Origin: Mucor racemosus
Lineage: Eukaryota; Mucoromycota; Mucoromycetes; Mucorales; Mucoraceae
NCBI GenBank assembly: GCA_027405735.1
Contig: JAPEHQ010000020.1
Location: forward strand, 558,001 to 622,000
DNA: 64,000 nt
Direction: 5' to 3'
Part shown: in pieces, positions 35,966-48,180 of the stretch
How the letters are laid out: every line of letters starts with the position of its first letter
How positions within the stretch are numbered: position 1 is the stretch's first letter
The notes under the pieces: model-generated
What the model saw: the letters and a program-made list of their open reading frames with translations, nothing else
Told to the model about the DNA's origin: nothing
Database searches by the model: none
Made by a program: the position numbers and the translations under genes

Positions 35966-37487
35966 TTATGATGCTGGACAAGTGTCAGGAATTGGAACAG
36001 AGATGGATTTGGCTTTTTCAGTAGGTTTTTTACTTGATTTGCATCTTTGGCCATCAATCAAAATGTTTTCTTTACCAGTGATTTTGGATCCATAGATTTT
36101 AAGTGTAACGGGGTTTTTAAGGTCTTTTGTTTTAGACCAACCATCAACAAGCGATTGAAGATCTTGCATACGATCAGCGGAATCATTCCTACATGTAAAT
36201 ATTCTTGTTAATTTATAAAATACATATAAAAAATGTGTTGCTATGGTTACCAAACTCCTCCAGGATAGCAACATACAAGCTGACGACGTGTAGTAAGAAA
36301 TCTTGTTAAATAGGCCTTTTCAGACTCATTCTTTTTCTTTTCTCCTGTTAATTGAAGGATTCGAGGAAGATTTATGAATGGCTCAACGTACTAGAGTGTA
36401 GAGGTTAAAGGATTAGCCCTTTTTTTTTCTTTTTTTTTTTTAGTTTGTTTTAATCGTTTCTTACCTGCCAACCATGTTGAACAATAGTATCTATATCATG
36501 ATTATTATTTTTAATAAAACAAAAAGGAATTTTGTATCGAGAAATGTAATAAACTTACCATAGAAAATGGCTTTACCAAGGTTTGATTTTACACCAACAC
36601 TTGCAGCATATTTTAATGCTGGTTTAAGATACATGGATTGTCCAACATCTAACTGGGTTTGAACAAATACAGGATCTTCACAAGATGCCTTTTTCCACGC
36701 ACTGGCAAAACCACTCAAGTTTTTAGTATTGTCCCTTTGTGGATCACCGAATAAAAAAGAGCTTAGTCGTTTCAATTCATTTAAATACTTTTTCATGTTG
36801 GCTTTGGGTTGTCTTCTAACGTATTCTTTTACAACGGCATATGCGTCATTGGTACCTGTAGTGAAGCCAATGTAACCACTATTATGTTGTCAGTATAAAT
36901 GCAATCCAAGGAATATCTTTAAGGTTTACCATGTGTATCCTCGGCAATCGCCTAGTTTTTCTGCAGCCTAATTATATAATAATGTTAACCAAGTGCACAT
37001 GTATATTTGTTTGTTTCGTCAAGATATTTACAGCATATCCCATTTTTGTATTTCCATTCTCAAAGCTAAATATAAAATATTGTTAGAAAATTGTAAGCTT
37101 TTAAATATTGAAATAATATAACAACTGAGCTTACACATTAGTGATCAACTCTGCCATTTTAATTGCTGTAACATCCATTGTCTGATTTGGTAATTTACTT
37201 ATATCGTAGAACCTGAAATATATTGTGTGTGAATAAAATATGCTTATATTTTTTGTGATTAATTGGACCTACGTTGTGCAATTGCTCAATTTAACACCTG
37301 ATAATTCACCTTGTGTCTTTTTCGAACTATCTGTACATTGCCCTGAATTTGAAAGCTTGCTAAATTGAAATTTATTACAGATGGAATTCTTCACTGCAAA
37401 TTTGCTTCCAGAGCAATAATTTGAACTGGAAGCTGCCATTGTTGTTGAAATCAAGGCTAAAACAGTAGCTAAGTTTCTGAAACGCAT
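35966..37487 (-). CDS. Secreted chitosanase, glycoside hydrolase family 46
   Basis: Eight exons on the minus strand: 37487-37273, 37212-37135, 37065-37032, 36967-36930, 36878-36559, 36490-36465, 36390-36251 and 36188-35966; 357 residues. The N-terminus (MRFRNLATVLALISTTMAAS) is a signal peptide, so the enzyme should be exported. GH46 hallmarks: VFENGN with the presumed acid Glu100, GDCRGYT with the presumed Asp116, and GYTCGYIGFTTGTNDA, followed by a mostly helical body. The 16-residue Glu-Asp spacing and the GYTCG-x-x-GFTT word resemble the Bacillus MH-K1-type subgroup as I remember it. GH46 enzymes hydrolyse beta-1,4 links in chitosan, a major wall polymer of mucoralean fungi, so wall remodelling or nutrition is plausible. 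GH46 is mainly bacterial and has been reported in some fungi; eight introns argue for long residence here. Exon 6 is 26 nt. Confidence 0.85.
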
Positions 37488-37566
37488 TATATTTGTTTTG
37501 AATAAAGAAGGAATGAAAAAAAGAAAGAAAGAAATCAAAAGAGAAGAAGAAGAAAAAAGCAAACAC

Positions 37567-37575
37567 CTTATATAA
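37567..37575 (-). promoter_or_regulatory. TATA box of the chitosanase gene
   Basis: TATATAAGG on the minus strand, about 80 nt before the ATG at 37487; a pyrimidine-rich stretch (minus strand) lies between, as expected for a fungal core promoter. Confidence 0.5.
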
Positions 37576-37599
37576 TAATACCCAGGATCAGAGATCCAA

Positions 37600-38744
37600 T
37601 TCGTTTTTATTATGAGTTATCCCATCAAGTATGTTTCACTAAATGAATCAGAATTCTTGCAAAGGTCAGCAAATAGCGTTCACCATTGATTAAACTCACC
37701 AAAGACTTGTTATTTACATGCTTGAATTCTATCCATATGAGGAAATAAACTTTCAAAATAGTGTTACTGTGACCATGTAAACAACGCTTAATTAATATGT
37801 ACAATAATGAATGATCCTCTATCCTCTCCTTTCCTTCACATTATTATAGCATCATCTGATGATGAAACATATTAAATGACGCATTGTAATTAATATGGCC
37901 ATCTATTCGCTTATTAAGTGGTGATACCCTTGGAATAAAGGTAGGACATTGTGGTGGGTTAATTTTCTTTTTTTGTTCAGAACCCAATTAATTTTTTAAT
38001 TGCTTGATTTCTAGTGAGTCTAACTATGCAATGAAAATATTTATGTAATATATCACCTTTTACAAGCCTATGCTGAATGTATTTATTCATACTAATGATG
38101 GATAAAGCTTACCGATTATGCTCTTGTTGAATGTCTTGCATTGAAAAATGTTCAATTCTCAAATATTCAAAGTGTTGTTTATCACTTTTTGTCGGCTCGG
38201 AAGTGATCTCTGAAAGCCGGAATCCATGCCGCAAACATTAAAGCTTCGAATTAAACGCATTCACTTCAGATCTAGGGTTAATGATGGAAATATTGCTACA
38301 AATCGAATGCGGACGATACAAAACGTGCGGGGTAGATAATGTAGGCACCAGATTATTGTAATTCGTAACACTTGTTGTTACGATGTCCATAGGTTAAGCC
38401 TCTGCCGTTAAATTCCTCCATTTCTATAAAACTCTATATGAATATAACACCTAAACCCGTTTTTTTATACTGAAGGTAAGCAATTACACTCGATTAATTT
38501 CTTTTTCATCTAATGAACTATATAGTAAAGAAAAAAAGTTAAATTATATCTTGTATGGCTGCACTCCATAGCATTAAAACAGTTGAGATAGTTTGAGAAT
38601 GCGACAAACATTACATAATAGTATCATAAAACTCCAAATGTTAAAACCTCCCTACAGTATGTGGTCTAGGCAAGTACTATATCTATGAATATAATTATGT
38701 TGAAATACAAAATGATCATCCCCACAAAGTTGCGAGCCTTTAAA
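37600..38744. other. Intergenic stretch, no gene seen
   Basis: Upstream of the chitosanase; no supported coding region on either strand. Confidence 0.55.
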
Positions 38745-39955
38745 TTCGGGAGCGTGCCCTCTTTTTTTATAACTAACCTCATACTATTATATAAACACTT
38801 TTTATGATATACCTTAAACACTGCTAAACGAATATTATATAATTGATTGCATTATGCTACCTATTCCTGAATTTATTCTACATCTCACAAAAGACTCAAA
38901 AACACGTAAAATTTACTGCTTTTTCCTTGAAAACTGGGTCTCACTTTTCATCCCTGATCTACTTTTGTTTTCACTAAATAACACCAAGAAAAAAATATAC
39001 GCCAATGTACCTGAGATGTTCACCTTTAATCCAAAAACAAGTATACGGAAATATCCTATTTTTTACAGTTGGTATTAATTTTTCAGAGCTAAGGTTTCAG
39101 ATTTTTTACTCGTATTTCACTGCTAATGGATTGAAAACTTTGAGGCTTCGTATCTCTAGAAAAAATTAAGCTATACTAACACTTTTTAATAATAAAACTT
39201 GCTTGTTTTAAAGCGCTCTATAACATATTTTAGTATAAAAAAATTCTGAGCACTTTTATTTTTTTTTGCACTTTTTTTTGACACTTTTGTAATGGATTTC
39301 GAAATATTGGTTAAATTGAGCAACATTTTTTTTGCATTCATGTCATCCAGCTCGTTGAGCTCTCTCAGATCCAATTTAGAGTTTTTCAAAATATTAATTT
39401 TTCGTGGAGATATCTTCAAAAATGTGTACAAAAAGGTACCTCCATTTCTAGCTTCCATTTTCCCCTTGTATACCCTCATCCTAAATTCTGAATCTGAAAA
39501 AAAATTGACAAAAATCATGTTTTCTCTACGAAAAATGTAGCTAAAAGGTTCCACAATAGCTCGATCGATAGATAATTTTTTTGCTCATTACTCCAATTAC
39601 TTATATGTTAAATTTGTTTATTAAGATTAATTTGTATCTTCAAAAAACCTCCAAAATTTCAATTGCATTTTACGCAAAATTTAATGTGAAATGTTTATCT
39701 AAATTTTATTTAGGTGGATGCAGAGTTCAAAACTGTAGAAAAGCTATTTAATATACTAAGTCGACTTACTTTGCAGTTCATGATCAATTAAACGATTTTG
39801 TTTTTTTCATCATTTTTCGTCCATTTTTTAAAATAAATTTTGGAACCCAGTTATCATAAGCTGTAAGCTGTGATATCGACTATTATTTTGATTATCTCGA
39901 TGAAAAATCAATATTTTTGGCTGAAACAAAAAATACAGAGTAGCAATCAATTAGA
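38745..39955 (-). repeat. Dispersed repeat, copy 4 (reverse orientation, about 1.2 kb)
   Basis: This is the reverse of copies at 6.6-7.6 and 13.6-14.4 kb. One end carries GGGAGCGTGCCC, the other the ATTGATTTTTCATCGAG/GTTTCAGCC words (CGATGAAAAATCAATA on the plus strand). It is the least interrupted member here and serves as the reference for locating the LINE insertion in copy 5: the plus-strand phrase CATCCTAAATTCTGAATC continues directly into TTGACAAAAATCATG. Confidence 0.75.
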
Positions 39956-42659
39956 TCTATATCGTGAATACAGAAATTAAGCCCCGGATAATGAGTTTTA
40001 AGTTTTACAAAATAATAAACTAATATTTACAACTGCAGAAAACAGAGAAAAAAACCCCATCCTTGTGAATATTGATTCAATTAATCTCCAATTATACATG
40101 ATGGTAGATTTAAATATATCCTGCATAAAAATTTATATTTCTACTCTCACAGATCACTGTGAATTGAGGAAACCATCCGCAAAACATGATATTTCTGTCC
40201 AATAAAACCACGTGTTGTGTCGTATATTTTCATGTTTGATAAATAATACTTAAAAATAATATAATTAAAAGAGAATGAGTAATGAATTATTTCTTCAAAT
40301 TTATAATGAAAACAAGATATCGTTTATTTAGATATAAAAGTACGGCCATTTATATTGATTTGACATTGAGATCCTGAGATGTTGTAATTTAATAAGGCAC
40401 AATTGAACCATTATTAGATCTTTTTGATAGTGATATATGGATGGAAATAGATCAATCATAATTTAACCGTGCTTGCAGAGCTTATGAGTTGCCTTGGTTC
40501 AATGTTGCGCTAAATATTATGTTTGGATATTGATTTGATAGTTATTTGATTAACTAACCGCTGGGATGAAATAATATGATGGTGTCATAATTGTGGTCCA
40601 AACGTTCTTGTTAATTGTGTCGGTTTTCGAGGATATTAAACAGCCAATTTTGAAGCCAATTCCATTTCTAACTCACATTGAAATGTAATTCTTATAAATA
40701 GTCTTTTAAACCAAGACCTAGAAGCTCTTGGTTCTTTCTTTTACCATTAGTTTTTCTAGTAATAAAGCCTACGTTCTCCATGATAAATGTTACTAGTCTT
40801 TATTATTATTCTTTCTATAAATAAGATTGTATGTATCCATAAACTCTCAAATTGCTGCTGAATATACTTAGTACGCTAGAAGTTTCTTTTTTATAATATC
40901 CGATATCAAGACTTTGCGGTTCAATGCATTACATAGCCAATATATTGTAAGATGTATTGATACTGCAGAAGGTGATGACGTATGGTACTTGGTGGCATAC
41001 AACATGCATGATGATAAATAATAAATTGACGGAAGCCTATACATACCTCTGGGCATTATTCTCAAGCTTTTGTTGCATCCACAGATCTGGGTTCATTCCT
41101 TGGTTAAGATTACGACACAGTTTGATATGTTAAGTTCTACCTTGCTGTGTATTATGTTATAAAGCTCAGTTTATACTGTACGTATTGAGGAATGTGGAAC
41201 TAGTGTGTGTCACCTAGTAGAATTAATTGGATATATATATATAATTAGACTCATTTTAGACTAGTCATATAATTAGAGAATGTGAATATAAAAGAAGATG
41301 TTTCGATCTTATAATACAGTTTACATGATTAAATTATTGCGTGCAGAATGTGTCTCTCTCGTGCTTGTGAAATAAGATATTCATAAAAAAAATGGATTTC
41401 CGAAATAGCACTAAAAATACTGGAGTAGAGAAAAGAAGAAAACAATTGGTAGTCTTTTGAAAGCTGTGTGTAGAAAGGTAAAACGAAAAAAAAGGCGAGG
41501 GGGTGATTAGCTGCGCTTCTAGCCCGGCAAACACAAATTCCGAAGAAAATCCGTTTACACGGGTTTCGAATCCACAACCTCTTCGTTTGAACTAGCTGTA
41601 AAGCGCATAAGTCTAGCAACTAGGACAAACGTCCCCTCTATGTTTGCTTTTTTTAATTGCCATCCTTGTACTTATCTATTATTTTGTTTTCTCTATTTGT
41701 GCAATATTGAGCAATTTGACCATATTGTTTTTCTTTGGTATATAATACTGCTATTTTCTGAGTGTCAGCAGCAATTTGGTTTACAAAAAAATCTTTATTC
41801 ATGTTCGAAATATAAAGAAAAATCAGTTATTTCTGCCCTATATCATGTAATTATTATACTAGGTAAAATAATGCAAAGCCGACGTTATTTCACTAGAAAA
41901 TCTAACTGAAGTTTTCAGTGAACATATAATCAATAGATATTGCAATGAAATGACACATTTATAGACCAAAGTCGCCATTTATCAAACAAAGTATCAACAT
42001 CTCAACCAAGTATCTTATAAAAGAATGTCAACAAATACATTATGATTGAACACCTGTAAAATAGGCATCAACACACAAACATCCACTATTTTACAATTCC
42101 TATAAATATAACATACTTTATGAAGATATCATTCTTTTTCTTCAGATTTCTTTTAATCACAATAAAACTGTGAAAAGACTATAATTGTATTTATCAACGC
42201 TCTTATTTTTTTATTTTATTTTTCATTTTTATAAAATTACTTCAATTTTATTGCAGATACAAAATAGCGCTAGGTATATATACAAAAATTTAATGGTGGA
42301 TAAAACGTGTATATATATACAGTAACAAAGTTTTTATAATCTATAAAAGTTACGGTCATCAATGCTAAAAGTACCAGATCTCGTCCGATCTTCACAGAAA
42401 AACAATATCTGTTAATACAGTATATATAATGAAAAATGATTTTTAGATTTTTTTCTATGTAGAAGCTAAGCAATCACACTTTATGATATTTATGTAGTTA
42501 TTTTTCTTACTAATTAAACAATAAAAAAATTACAATTTATTTTATTCGTTCTATCCTTTACAACCTATTTTGACTTGTTGTAGTACACGAAGAAACTAAG
42601 CTCAATAAGTTAAAATGAATTCTAGTATTAAATTTGAATTTTCAAAAAATAAAATTGAT
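39956..42659. other. Gene-free stretch
   Basis: About 2.7 kb with no supported gene. A tRNA-like T-arm word (GATTCGAA) occurs on the minus strand near 41565, but a cloverleaf could not be closed. Small frames at 41329-41909 on both strands are not recognised. Short (TA)n runs lie at 41230 and 42310. Confidence 0.5.
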
Positions 42660-43405
42660 AGTTTCAATCTTCAACACCGGAGCGTACTATCTTTTCTATA
42701 ACTATCCTCATACTAAACCTTTTTAGGATATACTTTAGACACTACTAAGTAGACATAAATTGGTCGCATTATGCTACCTATTCCTAAATTTACTTTATAT
42801 CTCACGAAAAACTCAAAAACGCGTAAAATTCACTGCTTTTCCCTTGAAAACTGGGTCCTACTTTCCATCCCTGCCAACTTTTTTTTTCACTAAATAACAC
42901 CAAGAAAAAAATATACGCCAATGTACCTGAAATGCTCGCCTTTAATCCAAAAACAAGTATTCGAAAATATCCTACTTTTTACAGTTGGTATTAATTTTTC
43001 AGCGCTAAGGTTTCAGGTTTTTTACGCGTATTTCACTGCTAATGGGTTGAAAACTTTGAGGCTTCGGATCTTTAGAAAAAATTAAGCTATACTAATACTT
43101 TATAATAATAAAACTTACTTGTTTTAAAGTGCTCTATAACATATTTGAGTATAAAAAAATTCTGAGCACTTTTATTTTTTTCATTTTTTGGGCATTTTTA
43201 TAGTAGGTTTCAAAATATTAGCTAAATTGAGCAACATTTTTTTTGCATTCATGTTATTAAACTCGTTAAGCTCTCTCGGATCCAATTTAGAGTTTTTCAA
43301 AATATTGATTTTTCGTGGAGATATCCTAAAAAATGTGTACAAAAAGGTACCTCCATTTCTAGCTTCCATTTTCCCCTTGTATACCCTCACTCATCCTAAA
43401 TTCTG
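42660..43405 (-). repeat. Dispersed repeat, copy 5, left part (split by a LINE)
   Basis: Closely similar to 38745-39490 in the same orientation. It stops at TCATCCTAAATTCTGAA, where the LINE begins, and resumes at about 47727. Confidence 0.8.
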
Positions 43406-43407
43406 AA

Positions 43408-46400
43408 AATACAGGCATAGAAGGTCGATTTATACTAGCCAATATACATTATACAACGGAAGAAGAACCTTCATCTTTCAATGCTATAGCAACAACATTA
43501 AACATTTACGGAAGAGCAACATCAAAGAAAGATAATGTGGCGTTTTATACGGAATTGATGGAGAACTCTTTTTTAACTTACATGCTAACTTCAATTCAGC
43601 ATAATCTTTTCGTCGTGGGAGATTTCAACTATAAATATGAATTGAAAAAGAGTGATGGTACAGTAGAAGCAACTACAAAGGAATGGACAACGTTCCTAGC
43701 GAACCATTTCATTGATTGCTTTAGAGAGGATAAGCGAGTAACTTGGCATGGAACCCGAGGCACAGCACATATTTTGGACTATATCTTTTGTAACAATCAC
43801 TCATATGAACACGTAACTGACTACAGGCAGGAGTATTTAAATCCAATTTGGACAGATCACGATATGCTGGTCATTACCGTTCGACTGAAAAAAGACCGTA
43901 GACAGGGTCCAGGAGCGTATAAATGCAACCCCTTTTTAGCCCAAAAGAAGCAATTTCGGACTGATTTGGTACCATTTCTGGAAGGACTACAAACTACAAG
44001 GGAATTAAAGAAGACAACACAGACAGCTCAAGAGATATGGGACTGGATAAAGGTTGAATTTAAAGAATACGTACGGCAATATCAATTAGAAGATCTGAAC
44101 TGGAGGAGAAAACAATTAAAGAGACTACAATCAAAGCGTAACCGGTGTATGAGACTTATGAAGAGCCGAGGACTGATATTTCAAGTGCTACCTACCATTG
44201 AACGTCAAATTAGTTCTTTGCAAGACTCTATAGCTGAAATTGAAGTTCTCAAATTAGGGAAGTATTGGCGAGAGAATAATGAAAAGAATGCTGGTTTCTT
44301 AAAAAAACTCACCATTTCTCGACAGACTAAAAGACAATTGAAGCAGCTCAGACATCTTGAGACTCAATTACTTTGTACTGATCAAGAAACTATGAGCGAG
44401 ATTACTGGGAATTTTTACACCCAACTTTACACACCCGATGCTACAGATGACAGATCGACGAGACTACTATTGAATCAAATTACTCCCAATATGCAATTAG
44501 ATAGTGAGCAGCAAACAGATCTGGAGCAAGAGATAGAGATTGATGATATACTTTTTGAATGCAAGCGTACGCCAAAATTTTCCTCACCAGGAAGTGATGG
44601 AATACCCTACCCTTTGCTTTCCTTGATATTGAAATTCCCACCGTTCAAATCACTACTGGAAGAAATTTATAATGACGCACTTACTAAAGGCATTTTTCCT
44701 GAATCATGGAACATATCACAAATGACTCTACTGTATAAGAAAAATGACCCAAATGATATAGCCAATTTTAGGCCTCTCTCATTATGTAATACTGATTATA
44801 AGCTGCTCACGAGATTAATCAATCGTCGAATGATGGAAGTGGCTCCGCAACTTATTAATGAGAATCAAGCTGGCTTTGTGCCTGGTCGGTTCATTGCGCA
44901 AAATGCAATGAGATGTCAAGTTATCATGGAAGACGCAGAAAGGGGATGGAATTTGGTTAAACAAAAGAAACTTCCAAACCAATCTGACAGTTTAGCAATT
45001 GGACTTAGCTTAGATCAAGAAAAAGCTTATGATCGAGTAAACCTCAAGTATTTGCATGCAGCTCTCCTTAAGTATGGATTTCCCACAAGATTTACTAGAT
45101 GTCTGATGAATATGATGGGACAAAATCTATTACGGATAAATGTCAATGGCTACTTTACGAAAGATGTACCTAAACTTAGAGGCTTGAAACAAGGTGATCC
45201 GGTGTCAGCTATCTTGTATAACCTCGCCATTGAACCTTTCTTAAGATCTATACTAAATGATCCACTATATCAGGGCTATCAAATGAAATATGATGCTACG
45301 CATCCACTGTATTCTACTGAGGCGCCTCTGGTACATACGACAAAAATACTTTGTTATGCGGATGATGCACTTGCATTAGTACAAAATCGGAATGATCTGC
45401 AAAGATTAGAGTACCACCTGGAAATATATTATAAAGCTACTAATGCTAACATTAACTACAACAAGGTTGAGGCTATATCTCTCTCTGGCAAAAACACAGG
45501 CTCTTACTGGAGAAATGCTTTAACGGACATGAAGATTACCAAATTCACAACCATCGACGATACGGTACCAGTTACCTATCTCGGCTTCCCATTGCTGCAC
45601 TCAATACGACAAAGAGAAGTCTTTATGGCGAGGTTCCTCGATAACTTGAGAACGACTGTCAAGATATACAATACTAGGACTCTATCGGTGATCGGCAAAG
45701 CAACAGTACTGAATAGTCTGTTACTATCAAAATGCTGGTACCTTTTAAGAGTTACTCCACTAACTCTTAATAATATTCAATCCACAGTCTCAATAGCTAA
45801 CCAGTATCTTCGTAAAGGGATCTTCCCCGTCATACCCTGGTCAACCTGGATAAAACCAAAACCGCTGGGTGGTCTAGGCGTCTTGGATGTTGCTACACAA
45901 CAATCTGCTCTGTATTTCCGATGGGTTCAACCCTTGTTACAACCCTCCTCAAATCAGACAATCCTCGACCATATGCTACGAATGCTCATCAATAAGCGTA
46001 ATCATAGCCAATATGTAGAAATGCCATTGCTGTTTCCTGCTAGTAGAGCGTCTGGAATGTTCAAACAAAGGACAACAACTGTAGACATGATATATCGATC
46101 AATTGACAACGTTCCCCGGAATTTTGAAGATGTAGAGATTACCACGAATACAGCTAGGATATTACCTCTGAAGATGGTTTTGCAGGTTACTCCCTTGGTT
46201 CCTAAATTACCTGTCCGTGTCAAGTCCATGACGGTTGGAGATATATACACCAATGACACTTTGAATACACAACTCAAGGCTATACCGATTAAAAACATTG
46301 AGCAAGCTCATAGACAAGCTAGTAAAAAACTGCTACGACAAATTCAAGATGACTCAATAAGGTTACAGCCTTACATATCAAGACTGATACGGGACTCCCC

Positions 46401-46443
46401 CCACCGAAACAGATGTAGCTACGGACATGCCAGATGCAACTGA
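43408..46443 (+). pseudogene. LINE ORF2: endonuclease (partial) and reverse transcriptase
   Basis: Open for about 1,010 codons with no start codon at its beginning, because the element is truncated. The endonuclease/exonuclease/phosphatase remnant shows FVVGDFNYKYE, a TWHGTRGTAHILDYIF segment and WTDHDMLVITV (the terminal His motif); the N-terminal catalytic part is lost. Reverse transcriptase blocks follow: SSPGSDGIPY, FRPLSLCNTDYK, NQAGFVPGR, LSLDQEKAYDRV, RGLKQGDPVSAILYNL and LCYADDALALV, with the catalytic Asp pair intact. The stop at 46441-46443 comes before the usual C-terminal domain, which continues in another frame. The product cannot support retrotransposition on its own. Confidence 0.88.
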
Positions 46444-47053
46444 GCATAGCACCGTGGATTTCTCCCCCTTTGTTAAAAACCTCTTCCCTGCTGAAAGAGC
46501 CAATATTGCTCCCACAATTACAACGAAATCTTTTAGAAGAGCTTGCGCTACGGGACATTGCTCAGCCATACCTGGGATGAATTGGAAGTACTTTTGGGCG
46601 CTCTCCTTGACACTTGTACAAAGAAATGTTTTATATCGTTTTCTAACAAGGTCAATACCGCACAAATCTATTCTACACTACTTCAAGATCATTGAATCAC
46701 CAACTTGTTTTGTTTGTAAAAGCTCAAAAGAAGACGCTGAACATCTACTATTTCTCTGCCCACCTAAAGCCTCAATATGGAAGGATATTATCTTCGAATT
46801 CCTATGGCCCACGGTATCAGTAAAAGATATAATACATGCCTGCTCCACCCTAGACTTTACAGACGTGAAATATGTCTCTAAAACCTATACTACTGCTCCT
46901 ATGGTTATTATTATGACTCTGGCCAACATTTGGAGAGCTCACTTTCGACTAATTTTCCATGATGCGCCCTTTAACCGGGACATGGTGGTAAAACAAATCA
47001 AAGAAGAGATCCAGTTGGTCCATGATGAAAATGAAGTCCACAAGCAATTATAA
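46427..47053 (+). pseudogene. LINE C-terminal zinc-knuckle region in shifted frame
   Basis: Overlapping the end of the RT frame, a second frame has WKYFWALSLTLVQRNVLYRFLT and a Cys-His cluster, CFVCKSSKEDAEHLLFLC. This C-x2-C-x7-H-x4-C pattern is the RT-associated zinc-binding domain that closes many LINE proteins. It should be part of the preceding protein, so a frameshift near 46,400-46,440 separates them. Confidence 0.8.
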
Positions 47054-47118
47054 ATATAACAACTCCCACAGATTATTGATTCACCTTAACGCTAACTCAT
47101 TTACACTTAAAACATATA

Positions 47119-47617
47119 CAGTCGTGATTCGATTTAGTGGAATTGTTGGGAGGGAGAAAAGTGTCCACTAAATCGAATTTTCCACTAAATCGAATAAATC
47201 ATTTTCCGTAATATTGGATCAAAAAATGAGAATAAAAAGGCGTTACTAGTTTATAGTATTAAATAATATTTTTAATAATAAAGGCTTTTCATATGCAAGC
47301 AACTGAATTGAACAGTGGATAACAAGAAATTTAATAAAAAACTGAGGTAAATTAGGCACGTGATTTGGTTACTCTCCATATTTCTTCTAATTTCATGGCT
47401 ACCAGATCAAGCTATTGCCGGCTAAATACAGTTTTATCCAATAATATTTATATATTACTAATATAGTGGACTGGTAGAAACGAAATTGTCCACTATCCAC
47501 TGAATCGATTCAGTGGATTTAGGCAGTAAAATTATTAAAAAAAAAACGGGAGATTTCAAACTGTCCATTAAATCGAAAATCCGTTATTTATGAGTCCACT
47601 AAATCGAATCACGACTG
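47119..47617. mobile_element. MITE with TA target duplication, Tc1/pogo-like ends
   Basis: The 499-bp element begins CAGTCGTGATTCGATTTAG and ends with the exact inverse; the terminal inverted repeat is perfect over 23 bp. It is flanked by TA on both sides. No coding frame. The word CCACTAAATCGAA and variants recur internally in both orientations (about 47163, 47180, 47490-47520, 47560). CAG...CTG ends with TA duplication fit the Tc1/mariner/pogo superfamily. It sits in the LINE 3' region and so is younger than the LINE insertion. Confidence 0.88.
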
Positions 47618-47727
47618 TATTACCCAATTTACACTTGCGACCGCCTCTTGGTAGGTTCTACGGATCTCTACTTACACGGAGCAATAAATAAAAACAATTT
47701 AAAAAAAAAATAAAAAAAAAAAAAAAT

Positions 47728-48180
47728 TGACAAAAATCATGTTTTCTCTACGAAAAATGCAGCTAAAAGATTTTTCAATAGCTCGATCCATAGATAATTT
47801 TTGTGCGCATCATTGTCATTAATTATATTTTAAATATGCTTATAAAAAGTGATGTATATCTTCAAAAAACTTCCAAATTTTCGATTGCATTTTGCGCAAA
47901 ATTTAATGTAAAACATTTATTTGAATTTTACTCAGCTAGATTCAGAATCAAAAGCTGTACAAAAGACATTAATTCTCTAGTTCAGATTACTTTAAAGCTC
48001 ATGAGCCATTAAACAATTTTGTTTTTTGAATCATTTTTTGATCGATTTGACACATTGATTTTGGAAGTCAGTTAGCATAGGGTTTAAGCAGTAATATGAA
48101 CTATTATTTTGATTACCTCGACTAAAAATCAATATTTTTCGTTGAAACAAAAAATACAGAGTAGGTATCAATTATGCCTT
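47728..48180 (-). repeat. Dispersed repeat, copy 5, right part
   Basis: Continuation of the repeat interrupted at 43405: TTGACAAAAATCATGTTTTC, then CTACGAAAAATGCAGC, up to the AAAAATCAATATTTTTCG word also found at the end of copy 4. Confidence 0.8.

Larger units (their letters stand above)
43406..47727 (+). mobile_element. 5'-truncated LINE retrotransposon with poly(A) tail
   Basis: The element starts in the middle of an endonuclease reading frame, carries reverse transcriptase and a terminal zinc-knuckle part, and ends in an A-rich tail (about 47697-47727). Both flanks are the two halves of one dispersed repeat, so the insertion boundaries can be placed to within a few bases by comparison with 39480-39520. 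Missing 5' sequence and poly(A) tail are the usual products of target-primed reverse transcription. A MITE (47119-47617) is inserted in its 3' untranslated part. Confidence 0.88.

Noticed and set aside
41555..41645. tRNA-like sequence on the minus strand (GATTCGAA T-loop word, plausible acceptor pairing)
   Set aside because: The T stem and anticodon stem do not pair properly and no anticodon could be assigned, so it is at best a tRNA-derived fragment.
43181..43406. Small ORFs at the left border of the LINE as part of the element
   Set aside because: They lie in the dispersed repeat, as comparison with 39200-39540 shows.
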